64,000 nucleotides of DNA. It comes from Flavobacterium pectinovorum (GTDB lineage: Bacteria > Bacteroidota > Bacteroidia > Flavobacteriales > Flavobacteriaceae). The stretch lies in the NCBI RefSeq assembly GCF_900142715.1, contig NZ_FRBX01000001.1:1426001-1490000 (forward strand). Direction: 5' to 3'. The notes under the pieces are model-generated. The model saw nothing but the letters and a program-made list of their open reading frames with translations, was not told where the DNA came from and made no database searches. A program made the position numbers and the translations under genes. Below are positions 1 through 8,509 of this stretch, piece after piece (within the stretch, counting starts at the first letter, position 1; every line of letters starts with the position of its first letter).

Positions 1-1
1 G

Positions 2-262
2 AATGACAATCCAGAATCAAATTCAGTAATAGCAGAACTAAAAAAAGAATTACGTTGGAGAAAAGATGAATTTCTGGCTATAGCAATTTTTTATGATGTT
101 AAAGTAAAAGAACAACAAACTGATGCTATTGCTGTTTTTGTTGAGCATAAAAAAGAAATGGAAGCTTTTACATTTTATTATCATTATGAATTGGTAGATA
201 ATGATTTAATATTTGGAAAATCTTGGAAAACGATCGAAAAAATGCAAATTTTTGAAAATTAG
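2..262 (+). CDS. C-terminal fragment of an unrecognised protein
   Basis: An open frame enters from the left edge and ends at a TAG, leaving 86 residues and no start. The fragment is soluble in character, acidic and basic in turns, with alternating aromatic and aliphatic stretches (FYDV, FTFYYHYEL) suggesting beta strands. I see no motif that names a family. Small proteins of this kind are often immunity or polymorphic-toxin accessory proteins, but that is a guess. It is followed by about 120 bases of AT-rich sequence with no gene. Confidence 0.6.
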   Translation, partial: NDNPESNSVIAELKKELRWRKDEFLAIAIFYDVKVKEQQTDAIAVFVEHKKEMEAFTFYYHYELVDNDLIFGKSWKTIEKMQIFEN

Positions 263-382
263 AAAAGTAATATTTAAAAAGATCAAGTTATTTTTTTGTT
301 TGTAACTGCTTTTTAAAATCATAATGGATTGTTGTAGCTTCGATAAACATTTAAATTAAGTAAAATCTAAAATTTTTAATAT

Positions 383-1168
383 ATGCTAGATTCATTCAAA
401 AGTAATAGTAAAGAAGATGTTGTTTTTAATAAGTTTAAAATGCAACTTGAAAACAAAGGCTTAACTATTGATTCTATTGATAAAGATGGATTTATTCTTA
501 TAAATGTAGAAGAATCTGAATTAAAAGTAAGTTTAGATAATATTAGGCGCAATTACGAAAGAGATAATGATGATAGTTATATTACAGATTTAGTTAATAC
601 AATTGTTTCACATTCATCAAAAAAAGAAGATTGGGAGAATATAAAAGATAAAATTTACGTACAATTTTTCCCTAATGACTTTGAGTTTGAAAACCTGATA
701 TATGAAAAGGTAACAAATGAATTTAGTAAAGTTTTTATGCTAAATACTAATAATAATTTTTCATTTATTTCTGATGATGATTTGATAGACTGGAACTTAG
801 ACTTAGAAGAACTAAAAAAACAAGTTGATTTAAATTTAGACACTTTTTTAGATAAAGTTCAGATAGAGATTGAAGATGTTGATAATCATAAACTAGGAAT
901 GATTCATATTGAAGAAGTTTGGCTTAAAAGTGCTTGTCTCTTTTCATCAAAAATTAAGGATTTAGTTAAAAATAATATTGGTTTCCCATTTTATGCTGTT
1001 ATTCCTGTGAGAGATTTTTGTTATATCTTTGGAGAACAAGATTTTGGGTATTTTTCTGAACGTCTTGGTTCTGTCGTAGTTGAAGAATATGAGAAATCAG
1101 GATATCCAATTACAACTGAAATTTTGAAATTTTCAGAAACTGGAGTTGAAGCAATGGGAAAATATTAA
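383..1168 (+). CDS. Hypothetical protein, possibly DUF1444-like
   Basis: A 261-residue, Asn/Asp/Ile-rich soluble protein with no signal peptide or membrane segment. The C-terminal part (around residues 205-255: PFYAVIPVRDFCYIFGE, then an extended acidic helix and a strand) resembles the end of the DUF1444/YtpQ family, whose role is unknown. The resemblance is by eye only. Base composition is more AT-rich than the following gene, and it sits beside another unknown fragment, so the pair may be an acquired patch. The LysR gene starts 5 bases after its stop, so the two could share a transcript. Confidence 0.7.
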   Translation: MLDSFKSNSKEDVVFNKFKMQLENKGLTIDSIDKDGFILINVEESELKVSLDNIRRNYERDNDDSYITDLVNTIVSHSSKKEDWENIKDKIYVQFFPNDFEFENLIYEKVTNEFSKVFMLNTNNNFSFISDDDLIDWNLDLEELKKQVDLNLDTFLDKVQIEIEDVDNHKLGMIHIEEVWLKSACLFSSKIKDLVKNNIGFPFYAVIPVRDFCYIFGEQDFGYFSERLGSVVVEEYEKSGYPITTEILKFSETGVEAMGKY

Positions 1169-1173
1169 ATAAC

Positions 1174-2070
1174 ATGGATTTCCGCCTAAAAGTTTTCTAC
1201 ACCGTTGCACTCCGTCTTAATTTTACTAAAGCGGCAACAGAACTGTATATTACACAGCCGGCAGTTTCGAAACACATTCAGGAACTCGAAGAAACCTACA
1301 AAACCAAACTCTTTGAACGAAACGGTTCTAAAATAGCACTAACTCCCGCAGGAGAAATTCTGCTAAAACATACCAAAAGTATTTTTGAAGTTTATCGTAA
1401 AATCGATTTTGATATGAGTTCGTTTAGTAGCGAACGTCAGGGATTACTGAGATTAGGGACAAGTACAACCATTTCACAATATATTATTTCTCCCGTTTTA
1501 GCACGATTTCACCAAAAACAGCAAGATATAAAAGTCAATTTGCTGAACGGAAATACAGAACAAATCGAAAATTCTTTAATTAACAAAGAAATCGAAATTG
1601 GCATTGTTGAAGGACAATCTAAAAATCAGTCTATAAAGTATATTCCGTTTTTAAAAGACGAATTGGTTTTGGTTTGCAGCAGTAAAAATCCTTTAGTAAA
1701 ACAAAGTGAAATTACTGTAGATGATTTAAAATCAATGAAATTCATAACCAGAGAGCGTGGCTCAGGAACACTTGAAGTTATAGAATTTGCTTTAAAACAA
1801 GTTGGGGTAAAATTATCTGACTTACAAATCGAAATGCAATTAGGAAGCACAGAAAGCATAAAATCCTATCTTTTAAATTCAGATTGTTTTGCTTTTATGT
1901 CAATTCATGCTGTAGATAAAGAATTGAAAAACAAAGAATTAATTGTTTTGGATGTTGAAAAATTATCTGTTGAAAGATATTTTTATATCATCACATTACT
2001 CGGAAAATCAGACGCCTTGTCTGAATTATTCATTCAAAATATTTCTTCTTACTATAACCTGAAGTTATAG
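1174..2070 (+). CDS. LysR-family transcriptional regulator
   Basis: A full-length LysR regulator of 298 residues. Residues 1-60 form the winged helix-turn-helix (DFRLKVFYTVALRLNFTKAA, then QPAVSKHIQELE), and residues 90-295 the periplasmic-binding-like effector domain. The start MDFRLKVF is typical of the CysB/CbbR-like branch and follows the previous stop by 5 bases. The next gene is a YeiH-type exporter; LysR-YeiH pairs are common (E. coli has yeiE-yeiH), so this protein probably controls that exporter. The effector is not visible from sequence; sulfur compounds are a reasonable guess. Confidence 0.93.
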   Translation: MDFRLKVFYTVALRLNFTKAATELYITQPAVSKHIQELEETYKTKLFERNGSKIALTPAGEILLKHTKSIFEVYRKIDFDMSSFSSERQGLLRLGTSTTISQYIISPVLARFHQKQQDIKVNLLNGNTEQIENSLINKEIEIGIVEGQSKNQSIKYIPFLKDELVLVCSSKNPLVKQSEITVDDLKSMKFITRERGSGTLEVIEFALKQVGVKLSDLQIEMQLGSTESIKSYLLNSDCFAFMSIHAVDKELKNKELIVLDVEKLSVERYFYIITLLGKSDALSELFIQNISSYYNLKL

Positions 2071-2145
2071 CCGATTGTATTTTACGATTGGCGTTTTCAA
2101 TATAAAGGGCAGACCTTTGTAAGGTAAAATATCAAGTACCTTATT

Positions 2146-3123
2146 TTGAAAACGAAACAACATACAACAGCACATTTATTTGAAGTTAACCTTTATATCC
2201 AACAAGCCGTTTTTGCATTGGTGATTATTTTGTGTTTGTTTTCGATTATTTCTCCGGCAATTGCTTTGCTGTTGGGCGTTTTGATCGTAAATGTTTTCGG
2301 AAATCCATTTATTGCATTCAATCATAAAGCGATTACTTATTTATTGCAATTTTCTGTGGTTGGTTTAGGTTTCGGGATGAATGCAGCATCTGCCATTTCA
2401 GCCGGAAAAGAAGGTTTTTTATTGACTATACTTTCTATTTTCAGCACTTTAGTTTTTGGAACGCTCTTAGGGAAATGGTTAAAAACAGACAGAAAAACAT
2501 CACATTTAATTTCATGCGGAACTGCAATTTGTGGCGGAAGTGCCATTGCCGCAATTTCTCCCGTAATTAAATCAAACGAAAACCAAACTTCAATTGCGCT
2601 CGGCGTTATTTTTATTCTGAATTCTATTGCGTTATTTGCCTTCCCATTTATTGGACATCAGCTGGATTTATCACAAAAAGAATTTGGTTTATGGTGCGCT
2701 ATTGCCATTCATGACACAAGTTCTGTAGTTGGTGCGGCCAATAAATACGGTGCCGAAGCTTTGCAAATTGCAACAACCGTAAAGTTAGCCAGAGCCTTAT
2801 GGATCATTCCAATCTCGCTTTTAACAGCTTTACTTTTTAATAAAAAATCTGAAAATAGCGGAACAAAAATCAAGATTCCTTATTTTATTGGTTTGTTTAT
2901 TCTGGCAATGCTTTTTAATACTTATGTACCTGCAACAGCAATCATAGCGCCTCAAATTGTGGGTATTGCTAAAATTGGTTTAACAATAACTTTGTTTCTA
3001 ATTGGTGCAACATTAAATATAAACACATTAAAATCAGTAGGAGTGAAGCCTTTATTTCAGGGAATATTTTTATGGATTTTTATTGCAGGTTTAAGTTTAA
3101 CCGCAATTCTATATCTGAATTAA
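2146..3123 (+). CDS. YeiH/UPF0324-family putative sulfate exporter
   Basis: An integral membrane protein of 325 residues with about ten hydrophobic segments. It shows the conserved YeiH signatures CGTAICGGSAIAA (about residue 125) and the segment IHDTSSVVGAANKYG with its paired small residues (about residue 190). YeiH proteins are annotated as putative sulfate exporters; direct biochemical proof is thin. The only start giving a sensible N-terminus (KTKQHTTAHLFEVNL) is a TTG, because no ATG lies upstream in frame. The LysR gene 75 bases upstream is its likely regulator. It converges on a secreted unknown across an inverted repeat. Confidence 0.88.
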   Translation: MKTKQHTTAHLFEVNLYIQQAVFALVIILCLFSIISPAIALLLGVLIVNVFGNPFIAFNHKAITYLLQFSVVGLGFGMNAASAISAGKEGFLLTILSIFSTLVFGTLLGKWLKTDRKTSHLISCGTAICGGSAIAAISPVIKSNENQTSIALGVIFILNSIALFAFPFIGHQLDLSQKEFGLWCAIAIHDTSSVVGAANKYGAEALQIATTVKLARALWIIPISLLTALLFNKKSENSGTKIKIPYFIGLFILAMLFNTYVPATAIIAPQIVGIAKIGLTITLFLIGATLNINTLKSVGVKPLFQGIFLWIFIAGLSLTAILYLN

Positions 3124-3134
3124 TTTTTTATTTC

Positions 3135-3246
3135 ACCATATAAGTTATATAAGTTCATTTAATATATTATTATTTGCTGCTTTTATTAAAAAAAGAATTC
3201 AAAAAACAAATAAAGCTTTAATATGAACTTATTTAACTTATATGGT
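3135..3246. repeat. Inverted repeat, ATATAAGTTCAT family
   Basis: The left arm (3135-3162, reading ACCATATAAGTTATATAAGT then TCATTTAA) is matched by a near-perfect complementary right arm at 3218-3246, separated by about 55 AT-rich bases. It lies between two convergent genes and may act as a bidirectional terminator. Partial relatives occur near 4245, 36225-36262 and 51156-51207. Confidence 0.8.
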
Positions 3247-3255
3247 AAAAAAAGA

Positions 3256-4197
3256 TTATTTTATTTTCACAACCGGCTTACCAACAACTTTATAACGTTT
3301 GCCGCTAAATGTATATCGCTTTTCGATGGTAAATGTAAATTGCTTTTTTGTTTTAGCCATTTGTGCCACTTCATCCGGTAAACTAACTTCAAATTCTGCA
3401 TCAGCTCCCGGTTTATGGTAGGTACCAGTTGTAGTGATAAGAATATCTCGGAAATATTTTTTATTGTTATCATTTATAACCTTATACGAACTGGACCAGC
3501 TTACGTCTTCAACATTTGTAAGCTGATATTGAAAAGCTTCCATGATGGGTTGGTATTTTCCATCCAAACCAACAACAAGATACAAAGTTCCGTCAAACGG
3601 TCCACCGCCGCCGCCATTTACATGCAACAACGTAAAAGCGTACTGATCATCTCCAATTTCTAAAAGTTTAGGTTTAGGAGATTGTGCAAAAGCCCCGAAT
3701 GCAGCAACAGCCGGTTGAAAAGATCTCATTTCCCACAGTTTATCATTTTTGGCAAATTTAGCAACGCCTAAAAGACCGCCGGTAAATCTGCTGGTTTGTA
3801 AACCATCTTCATCATAAACAGAATGATTAAAAAACAATAATTTAAATTGATTTCCTTTAGAATCCGTATAATCAATATTAGAAAGAAGTCTGGTTGAAAC
3901 ACCTTGGTTATAAGGAAATAATGGATCGGCTTCTTCACCATTAACATCAACATAAGAGGTAGGTTTGCAGCTTTTGCATTTCCAGCTTAAAAAAGTATTA
4001 TGATCAGAAAGATTGTATAGTTTTCCAGGAAATAATTTTTGCATTGCTTTTGCAGGATCCAGCGGATCAGCAATAGACAAAGTTCTTTTGGGATTTAAAA
4101 TGGTATCGCTAACACTTTTCAATTGCACAATATCATCTTGTGCCGAACAAATAGAGGTAAATATCAAAAAAAGAAAACTCAGGCGAATAAGGCGCAT
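3256..4197 (-). CDS. Secreted protein of unknown function
   Basis: A 313-residue protein with a clear Sec signal peptide (residues 1-19, RLIRLSFLFLIFTSICSAQ, cleavage after SAQ or nearby). The mature part has a CKSC pair near residue 75, a glycine run (NGGGGGPFDGTLY, about residue 195), and many alternating strands. I do not recognise the family. Length and signal peptide suggest a periplasmic or outer-membrane-associated protein. It stands alone, convergent with the exporter gene and divergent from the zinc phospholipase-like gene. Confidence 0.85.
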   Translation of the reverse strand: MRLIRLSFLFLIFTSICSAQDDIVQLKSVSDTILNPKRTLSIADPLDPAKAMQKLFPGKLYNLSDHNTFLSWKCKSCKPTSYVDVNGEEADPLFPYNQGVSTRLLSNIDYTDSKGNQFKLLFFNHSVYDEDGLQTSRFTGGLLGVAKFAKNDKLWEMRSFQPAVAAFGAFAQSPKPKLLEIGDDQYAFTLLHVNGGGGGPFDGTLYLVVGLDGKYQPIMEAFQYQLTNVEDVSWSSSYKVINDNNKKYFRDILITTTGTYHKPGADAEFEVSLPDEVAQMAKTKKQFTFTIEKRYTFSGKRYKVVGKPVVKIK

Positions 4198-4319
4198 ATA
4201 TTTAATTTAGAATAAAAAGAAAACGAAGTTACAAAGAAACTTTTAATATGAACTTATATCATTTATAGGGTTCAAAAAATTATAAAAATTAAATTTACAG
4301 AATATTTGCAAGTATTCTT

Positions 4320-4348
4320 TTGAATTATATTTAAATGAGATAAATTTG
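4320..4348 (+). promoter_or_regulatory. Bacteroidota-type promoter
   Basis: TTG at 4320-4322, 18 bases, then TAAATTTG at 4341-4348 match the Bacteroidota -33/-7 pattern. It lies about 20 bases before the ATG at 4370. An upstream in-frame TTG at 4346 falls inside the -7 box, so it cannot be the start. Confidence 0.75.
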
Positions 4349-4369
4349 CCCCCTCAAACAAATTTACAA

Positions 4370-5368
4370 ATGAAAAACTTTAAAATGAAATCAAAACTAA
4401 TCGCTTTTTTTGCATTAGGGATTGGATTTTTGACATTATCATGGGGAATCGTTGGCCATGAACGTATTAACAAAGCTGCAGTTATGGCTTTGCCTCATCC
4501 ACTGCAAGTATTCTTTTATAATCATATTGATTTTATTACACAGGAAGCTTCGGTTCCGGACATTCGTAAATACGCCCTGAATTATAAAGAGGAGAATCCG
4601 AGACATTATTTTGATATGGAAAATTTTGGTTCGGCAGACACCTGGCCACAAACCATGGAAGACGCAAAGAAAAAATACGATGCGAAATTCCTGAACGACA
4701 ACGGAATATTGCCTTGGTATATTGAAGATTTAATGGTTAAATTAACCAAAGCTTTTAAAGATAAAAACAGAGCAGAAATTTTATTTCTTGCTGCAGATTT
4801 AGGTCATTATGTAGGTGATGCACATATGCCATTACACACATCTGCAAATCACGACGGACAATTGAGTGACCAAAAAGGGATTCATTCACTTTGGGAAAGC
4901 AGATTGCCGGAATTGTTCGCAAAAAATTATAAATTAAATGTTCCTCAGGCGCAATATTATGAAGATGTTCATAAAGCAACCTGGGATATGATTAATGATA
5001 CACATAGTCTAGCTCAGCCTTTATTGGATATTGATAAAAAACTAAGAACTGCAACTCCTGAAAATGAAGTTTTTAAAATGGATGCAGATGGAAAAGTATT
5101 GAAAACCAAATACAATACGGCTGTTTTTTCTGATGAATATGCTAAGAAACTGCATAAAGATTTAAACGGAATGGTTGAAAGCCAAATGAGAAAAGCCATT
5201 ACAGCAACTGCGAGTTATTGGTATACTGCCTGGGTCAATGCCGGAAAACCTGATTTAAGTGATTTAGATTCACCAGCGGTTACACAAAGAAATAATCAGG
5301 CATTAAAAGACGATTTAAAACTATATCAACAAGGAGATCTTTTTGGTATGAAAAATCAGAACGACTAA
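4370..5368 (+). CDS. Secreted zinc-dependent phospholipase C / S1-P1 nuclease-like protein
   Basis: An all-helical zinc enzyme of the phospholipase C/P1 nuclease superfamily, 332 residues from the chosen ATG. After a signal peptide (KSKLIAFFALGIGFLTLSWG) the mature protein begins WGIVGHERINKAA, where the N-terminal Trp and nearby His are zinc ligands in the family. Further ligands are visible in DLGHYVGDAHMPLHTSAN and in the segment around HSLWESRLPELF. The substrate could be phospholipid or nucleic acid; sequence alone does not separate these. The start was set at 4370 because the promoter -7 box lies just upstream. It is followed by a strong bidirectional terminator. Confidence 0.88.
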   Translation: MKNFKMKSKLIAFFALGIGFLTLSWGIVGHERINKAAVMALPHPLQVFFYNHIDFITQEASVPDIRKYALNYKEENPRHYFDMENFGSADTWPQTMEDAKKKYDAKFLNDNGILPWYIEDLMVKLTKAFKDKNRAEILFLAADLGHYVGDAHMPLHTSANHDGQLSDQKGIHSLWESRLPELFAKNYKLNVPQAQYYEDVHKATWDMINDTHSLAQPLLDIDKKLRTATPENEVFKMDADGKVLKTKYNTAVFSDEYAKKLHKDLNGMVESQMRKAITATASYWYTAWVNAGKPDLSDLDSPAVTQRNNQALKDDLKLYQQGDLFGMKNQND

Positions 5369-5434
5369 GAAAAAGTTTTTTTAGTTTCAAGTTTCAAGTT
5401 GAAATACGAATAATAAATGCTGAAAATTCTATCT

Positions 5435-5480
5435 AAACAAAAGAGTTTCAAATTCAAATGAATTTGAGACTCTTTTGTTT
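5435..5480. terminator. Bidirectional intrinsic terminator
   Basis: A 21-base stem with one G-U-type mismatch and an AAAT loop (arms 5435-5455 and 5460-5480), beginning AAACAAAAGAGT and ending ACTCTTTTGTTT. A and T tracts flank both sides. It separates two convergent genes. Confidence 0.88.
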
Positions 5481-5558
5481 TAGCTCTTTCTCTCCGTTTA
5501 TCAGAAATGACAAAATTATACGGTTAAATTGGAATTTGTAATTTTAAAAAATTGGAAT

Positions 5559-7652
5559 TTAAAATTTTTGATATTTTTTATTCTTCAACATATATGAGGC
5601 CGATTGATAAAAAGAAACCGCATTATTTACTAAATCAGTTCTTTCTGTTTTCAACGGAATTTCATCATAATAAATTTGATAATCATTCTGAATACCAGCT
5701 TTTGGCTTTAATTTTAAATTGAATTGCTTTACTACTTTTTTCGGAGATAAAATGGTCAGAACATTGTCTTTTATCAATCCTAAATCCTGATAAGTTGCAA
5801 TAAAGGCGCGCGGTTTATAATCAGGTTTTAAAACATCCTGACCGAAAAATTTACTTTCATAATCAAAATGTAAAAGTCCGAAAAGCGTGGGCATTAAATC
5901 AATCTGCGACATTAGTTTATTGCATTTTTCTGGTTTTATATCAGAATTGTAAATAAAAGCCGGAATTCTGTATTTGTCTAACGGAAGTTGTGTTTTTCCG
6001 GCACTTGAAGCACAATGATCTGCAACAATTACAAAAACGGTATTCTTAAACCATGATTGTTTACTCGCCATTTCAAAGAATTTTCTCAAAGCAAAATCTG
6101 TATATTTTACACCTCCATCACGCGATTTAATATCACCCGGAATATCAATTTTATTATTCGGGTAAGTAAAAGGCCTGTGATTACTCACCGTCATAATATG
6201 ATTGAAGAAAGGCTTATTTTCCTTTGCCTCGGCATTCATTACTTCTACAGCTTTATTGTACATGTCTTCATCACAAACGCCCCAAACGTTTGAAAATGTG
6301 ATTTCTTCTGGTGAAAAACTCGATTGATCTACAATTGTATAGCCATTTCCGGAATAGAAATCCTGCATATTATCAAAAAAAGCGTCTCCGCCGTACATGA
6401 ATTTTACGTCGTATCCTTTTTGTTTAAAAATAAAGCCTGTAGAAAATTTATTTTTATTGTCTTCCCTTTTTACAACACTTTCACCGGCGGTAGGCGGTAA
6501 GCACAAAGTAACAGCTTCAAGTCCGCGTACAGTTCTGTTTCCGGCAGCATACAAATTCGTAAATTGTAAACTTTTTTGAGACAGGCTATCCAAAAATGGC
6601 GTTATATTTTGTTCATTTCCATATGCTTTCATGAAATCTGCACTCAAACTTTCTATCGTAATTAATACTACATTTTTATGGTTTTCAGTAGAATCACTAC
6701 TTATTGTTTGCTTTGTGTTTTCTTCAGTAATATTAGGAAATTGCTGTTTTAAAACAGAAAAAGCTTCTTTTTCGGGAAGTGTTTTATAAAATTTAAAATA
6801 ATCTAATTTGTTATTCTCAAATGCGAGATAAAATTTATATAATCCATTTGCCTGTAATTCATTAACGAAAATATTTTTTGAATTTTCAGTTTTGGCAAAA
6901 GTGGGAATAGCAATTAGGGAAACTGAAAATAAACCCAAATATAGGACTGTAAGTTTTATTTTTTCGTTTAATGTTGGAATCTCATTGATGAAATTTTTAG
7001 AATTTTTGAGAATGAAATAGGTAACAATTCCAGTAATCAGAAATAAAGCCGAAAATAAAGGAATGACAGGGTAAGACTGCATAATATTTCCAATAACTTC
7101 ATTGGTATAGATAAGATAATTTACAGCAATGAAATTGTATTTTACTCCAAATTCGTTCCAAAAGAAATATTCGCTTAAACCATTTTGAAGAATCAGGAAA
7201 ACATATAAAAAGATCACAAAAGCAAACAGCCAAAACCTTATTTTTGCTCTTAGTTTTGGTAAAAAAAGCAAAAGGGCAAAAAGTATTGTTTTAATTCCGA
7301 TAAAAATTAAAACAATTTTTGGCAAGGCACCTCCATATTCATCAAAAATACTTTTACCCGAAGCCACATATAGAAATAATGCAGTAAAAATTCCAAGAAT
7401 AATATATCCAGAAGGTTTGTTGTATTTTAAATTGGAGATAAAAATCAGATACATCCATAAAAATATACTGGCAACAACAAAAACAAAAACATCAGATATT
7501 AATCCTAAAGTAAAGATTTTCAGGCTTTCAAAAATTGTAAATGAGCTTTGTGTTATCGGATGGAAAAACAAAACAATTCGCAACACAAAACTAATAATGA
7601 AATAAAACAAAGCAAGGTTGTAAAAGGGAGAAAGCTTCTTATATAAAGTCAT
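5559..7652 (-). CDS. LTA synthase family membrane sulfatase-fold protein
   Basis: A 697-residue protein with about five membrane helices in residues 10-250 and an extracytoplasmic alkaline phosphatase/sulfatase-like domain from about residue 325. The domain opens with VVLITIESLSADFM (metal-binding Glu near 334), carries the nucleophile threonine in GNRTVRGLEA (about Thr374) and metal ligands in VADHCAS (about residue 550). This is the architecture of lipoteichoic acid synthase and of phosphoglycerol or phosphoethanolamine transferases. Since a Gram-negative makes no LTA, the likely role is modifying an envelope lipid or glycan with a phospho-head group. A CAAAATTA at 7669-7676 is a plausible reverse-strand -7 box. 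Confidence 0.9.
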   Translation of the reverse strand: MTLYKKLSPFYNLALFYFIISFVLRIVLFFHPITQSSFTIFESLKIFTLGLISDVFVFVVASIFLWMYLIFISNLKYNKPSGYIILGIFTALFLYVASGKSIFDEYGGALPKIVLIFIGIKTILFALLLFLPKLRAKIRFWLFAFVIFLYVFLILQNGLSEYFFWNEFGVKYNFIAVNYLIYTNEVIGNIMQSYPVIPLFSALFLITGIVTYFILKNSKNFINEIPTLNEKIKLTVLYLGLFSVSLIAIPTFAKTENSKNIFVNELQANGLYKFYLAFENNKLDYFKFYKTLPEKEAFSVLKQQFPNITEENTKQTISSDSTENHKNVVLITIESLSADFMKAYGNEQNITPFLDSLSQKSLQFTNLYAAGNRTVRGLEAVTLCLPPTAGESVVKREDNKNKFSTGFIFKQKGYDVKFMYGGDAFFDNMQDFYSGNGYTIVDQSSFSPEEITFSNVWGVCDEDMYNKAVEVMNAEAKENKPFFNHIMTVSNHRPFTYPNNKIDIPGDIKSRDGGVKYTDFALRKFFEMASKQSWFKNTVFVIVADHCASSAGKTQLPLDKYRIPAFIYNSDIKPEKCNKLMSQIDLMPTLFGLLHFDYESKFFGQDVLKPDYKPRAFIATYQDLGLIKDNVLTILSPKKVVKQFNLKLKPKAGIQNDYQIYYDEIPLKTERTDLVNNAVSFYQSASYMLKNKKYQKF

Positions 7653-7668
7653 GATACTATAATTTATG

Positions 7669-7676
7669 CAAAATTA
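7669..7676 (-). promoter_or_regulatory. Putative -7 box for the LTA-synthase-like gene
   Basis: On the reverse strand this reads TAATTTTG, fitting TAnnTTTG, 17 bases before the start codon. No convincing -33 element was found. Confidence 0.45.
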
Positions 7677-7792
7677 ATTTTGGCAGATTAATTCAGGATT
7701 AAGCTGGCTTTTACCTTACTTAGTGTTAGCTTAATATTTGCTTAAGATCTTTGAATTTGGTGTATTACGGTGAATTTTAGGTATTTCTGAAT

Positions 7793-7800
7793 TATCTTTG
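7793..7800 (+). promoter_or_regulatory. Putative -7 box for the two-component operon
   Basis: TATCTTTG matches TAnnTTTG and lies 43 bases before the response regulator start. The -33 region is poor. Confidence 0.5.
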
Positions 7801-7843
7801 GTTAATAAAAAAGGAATACATTATAATCTTAATTAAAAATTGG

Positions 7844-8509
7844 ATGCATATTTTAATAGTTGAAGATGAGTTAGGAATTGTTCAGTTCCTGCAACAAGGC
7901 CTGCAAGAAGAAGGCTATCAGATTACTACAGCAAATGATGGCTCAAAAGGGTTTGAATTAGTTCAGAATCAAAAGTTTGATTTAATTCTTCTGGATTGGA
8001 TGCTGCCAAAAATTAATGGTCTCGATTTATGCAAAGCCATTAGATTTAAAGATCAAAAAACACCCATTATTTTTCTGACCGCAAAAGATACTGTTCAGGA
8101 AACAATAGAAGGTTTAAAAGCCGGAGCCAACGATTATATTAAAAAACCTTTTAGTTTTGAAGAACTGGTAGAACGAATAAAAATTCATTTTAGAAATCCT
8201 AAAGAAGCTGAAATTCTGACTTTAGGCACAATAAAAATCGATTTATCTAAACATATTGTTCTTAAAAATGAAGAAGAAGTTTCGCTAACCCAAAGAGAAT
8301 TTGAGTTACTGACTTATTTAATCAGGAATAAAGGAAAAGTTTGTAGCAGAAATCAGATTTTAAAAGATGTTTGGGATATTAATTTTGAATATGATACCGG
8401 TGTAATTGATGTTTTTATGAATGCTATTCGCAAAAAACTTAATTTAAAAATTGAAGAAGATTATATAAAAACAATTCGCGGTATTGGTTATATCGCCAAC
8501 GATCTGTAA
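7844..8509 (+). CDS. OmpR/PhoB-family response regulator
   Basis: A two-component response regulator of 221 residues. Residues 1-112 form the receiver domain with acidic pocket ED near residues 7-8, phosphoacceptor Asp51 in DLILLDWMLP, the conserved Thr in FLTAKD and Lys in YIKKPFS. Residues 125-221 are a winged-helix DNA-binding domain (SLTQREFELLTYLIRNKGKV and the C-terminal TIRGIGYIAN). It abuts the kinase gene exactly, so the two are certainly one operon and a cognate pair. The stimulus is not visible; metal or envelope stress systems have the same layout. Confidence 0.95.
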   Translation: MHILIVEDELGIVQFLQQGLQEEGYQITTANDGSKGFELVQNQKFDLILLDWMLPKINGLDLCKAIRFKDQKTPIIFLTAKDTVQETIEGLKAGANDYIKKPFSFEELVERIKIHFRNPKEAEILTLGTIKIDLSKHIVLKNEEEVSLTQREFELLTYLIRNKGKVCSRNQILKDVWDINFEYDTGVIDVFMNAIRKKLNLKIEEDYIKTIRGIGYIANDL

